The notes beneath the pieces are model-generated. The model made no database searches. It was not told the DNA's origin and saw only the letters and a program-made list of their open reading frames with translations. A program made the translations under genes and the position numbers. Positions 8,683-9,019 of a DNA stretch of 9,019 bases are shown piece by piece. Each line of letters begins with the position of its first letter. The stretch's first letter is position 1. Source of the stretch: DASVSE01 sp036399715 (GTDB lineage: Bacteria; Bacteroidota; Rhodothermia; Rhodothermales; Rubricoccaceae); assembly GCA_036399715.1 (NCBI GenBank), contig DASWMO010000254.1:1-9019 (forward strand). Reading direction: 5' to 3'.

Positions 8683-9019
8683 CTAGGCCGGGGTCGAGGA
8701 GGCCGCCATCGGGTCGGGGCCGGCCGGCTCGGCGGGGGCCGGGGAGGCCTCGTGGCCGTCGCCCGCGAGCTCGCCGTGGCCGTCCGCGTGCCCGTCGCCG
8801 TGGCCGCCGTAGAAGTGCGGGTCCGCCTGCGGGAGGACGCCCTTGACCTCGGCGATGGCGACCATCGGGACGAACCGGAGGAAGAGGAGGAACAGCGTGA
8901 AGAAGAGCCCGAACGACCCGGCGAAGAGGGACCAGTCCCAGAACGTCGCCGTGTAGTAGTCCCACGACGACGGGAGGAAGTCGCGGTGGAGGCTCGTCAC
9001 GGTGATCACGAACCGCTCG
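8683..9019 (-). CDS. actC: Alternative complex III subunit ActC (NrfD-like), C-terminal part only
   Basis: Only the last 111 residues are in the window; the gene continues beyond the right edge. The segment VITVTSLHRDFLPSSW, then a Tyr-rich link and DWSLFAGSFGLFFTLFLLFL, matches the last periplasmic loop and tenth helix of ActC, the NrfD-like subunit that holds the menaquinol site of ACIII. After the helix, RFVPMVAIAEVKGVLP is typical, but a tail of about 46 residues follows with a His/Gly/Asp repeat (GGHGDGHADGHG) and then a Pro/Ala-rich end. A GTG at 9009 could look like a start but is internal to the conserved domain. Being followed by actD, actE and actF, this is the standard act gene order. 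Confidence 0.93.
   Translation of the reverse strand, partial: ERFVITVTSLHRDFLPSSWDYYTATFWDWSLFAGSFGLFFTLFLLFLRFVPMVAIAEVKGVLPQADPHFYGGHGDGHADGHGELAGDGHEASPAPAEPAGPDPMAASSTPA
8751..8808 (-). repeat. Short degenerate repeat coding the His/Asp/Gly tail of ActC
   Basis: On the plus strand cgtggccgtc occurs at 8751-8760 and 8775-8784, with one-base variants at 8787-8796 and 8799-8808. Three copies are spaced 12 nt apart and the other is two periods away. In the actC frame this gives a four-residue period, roughly H-x-D-G (HGDG, HADG, HGEL, AGDG, H). It is a coding microrepeat, likely grown by slippage, and not a mobile or regulatory element. Confidence 0.7.

Noticed and set aside
5843..8965. 1040-codon open frame on the minus strand across actD, actE and actF
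   Set aside because: It is the wrong frame of the act genes: Arg/Pro/Gly-rich, crosses three real gene boundaries and shows no motif.

Overview
The window is one co-oriented respiratory gene cluster. Every gene lies on the minus strand, so transcription runs from high to low coordinates. It holds the 3' half of an alternative complex III operon (actC end, actD, actE, actF), then a one-helix membrane protein of unknown function, a SCO-type copper chaperone, and the core of a caa3-type cytochrome c oxidase (coxB with fused cytochrome c, coxA, coxC). Both ends are cut: actC lacks its start at the right edge and coxC lacks only its last few codons at the left edge.

The DNA is very GC-rich with strong GC at third codon positions. 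Most starts have no convincing Shine-Dalgarno sequence, which is common in Bacteroidota and relatives. The order ACIII - SCO - caa3, together with a CoxA carrying the YSHPxVY motif instead of the usual helix VI glutamate, closely resembles Rhodothermus marinus. I infer a member of the Rhodothermota (Rhodothermia; Rubricoccus/Rubrivirga/Salinibacter-like), probably marine or halotolerant given the acidic and His/Gly/Asp-rich tails. The lineage is inferred and was not tested by a search.

Layout: 9019-8683 actC C-terminus; 8667-7990 actD; 7983-7303 actE; 7302-5926 actF (stop and start codons abut); 5925-5815 the longest non-coding gap (111 nt), with a 14-nt palindrome and an AT-rich patch; 5814-4954 unknown membrane protein; 4954-4001 SCO (TAATG overlap); 3960-2920 coxB; 2906-1044 coxA; 1043-990 gap with a strong GC hairpin; 989-1 coxC. 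No stretch above 300 nt lacks a gene. I see no RNA genes, mobile elements or CRISPR arrays.

How it works together: ACIII oxidises menaquinol and passes electrons through haem c proteins (ActA, upstream of the window, and ActE) to the cytochrome c domain of CoxB, then CuA, haem a and the haem a3-CuB site of CoxA. SCO most likely helps build CuA. The system is known in outline. The less explained parts are the 286-aa membrane protein, an acidic insertion of about 90-100 residues in CoxC, His-rich tails on three different subunits, and the coxA-coxC intercistronic hairpin.
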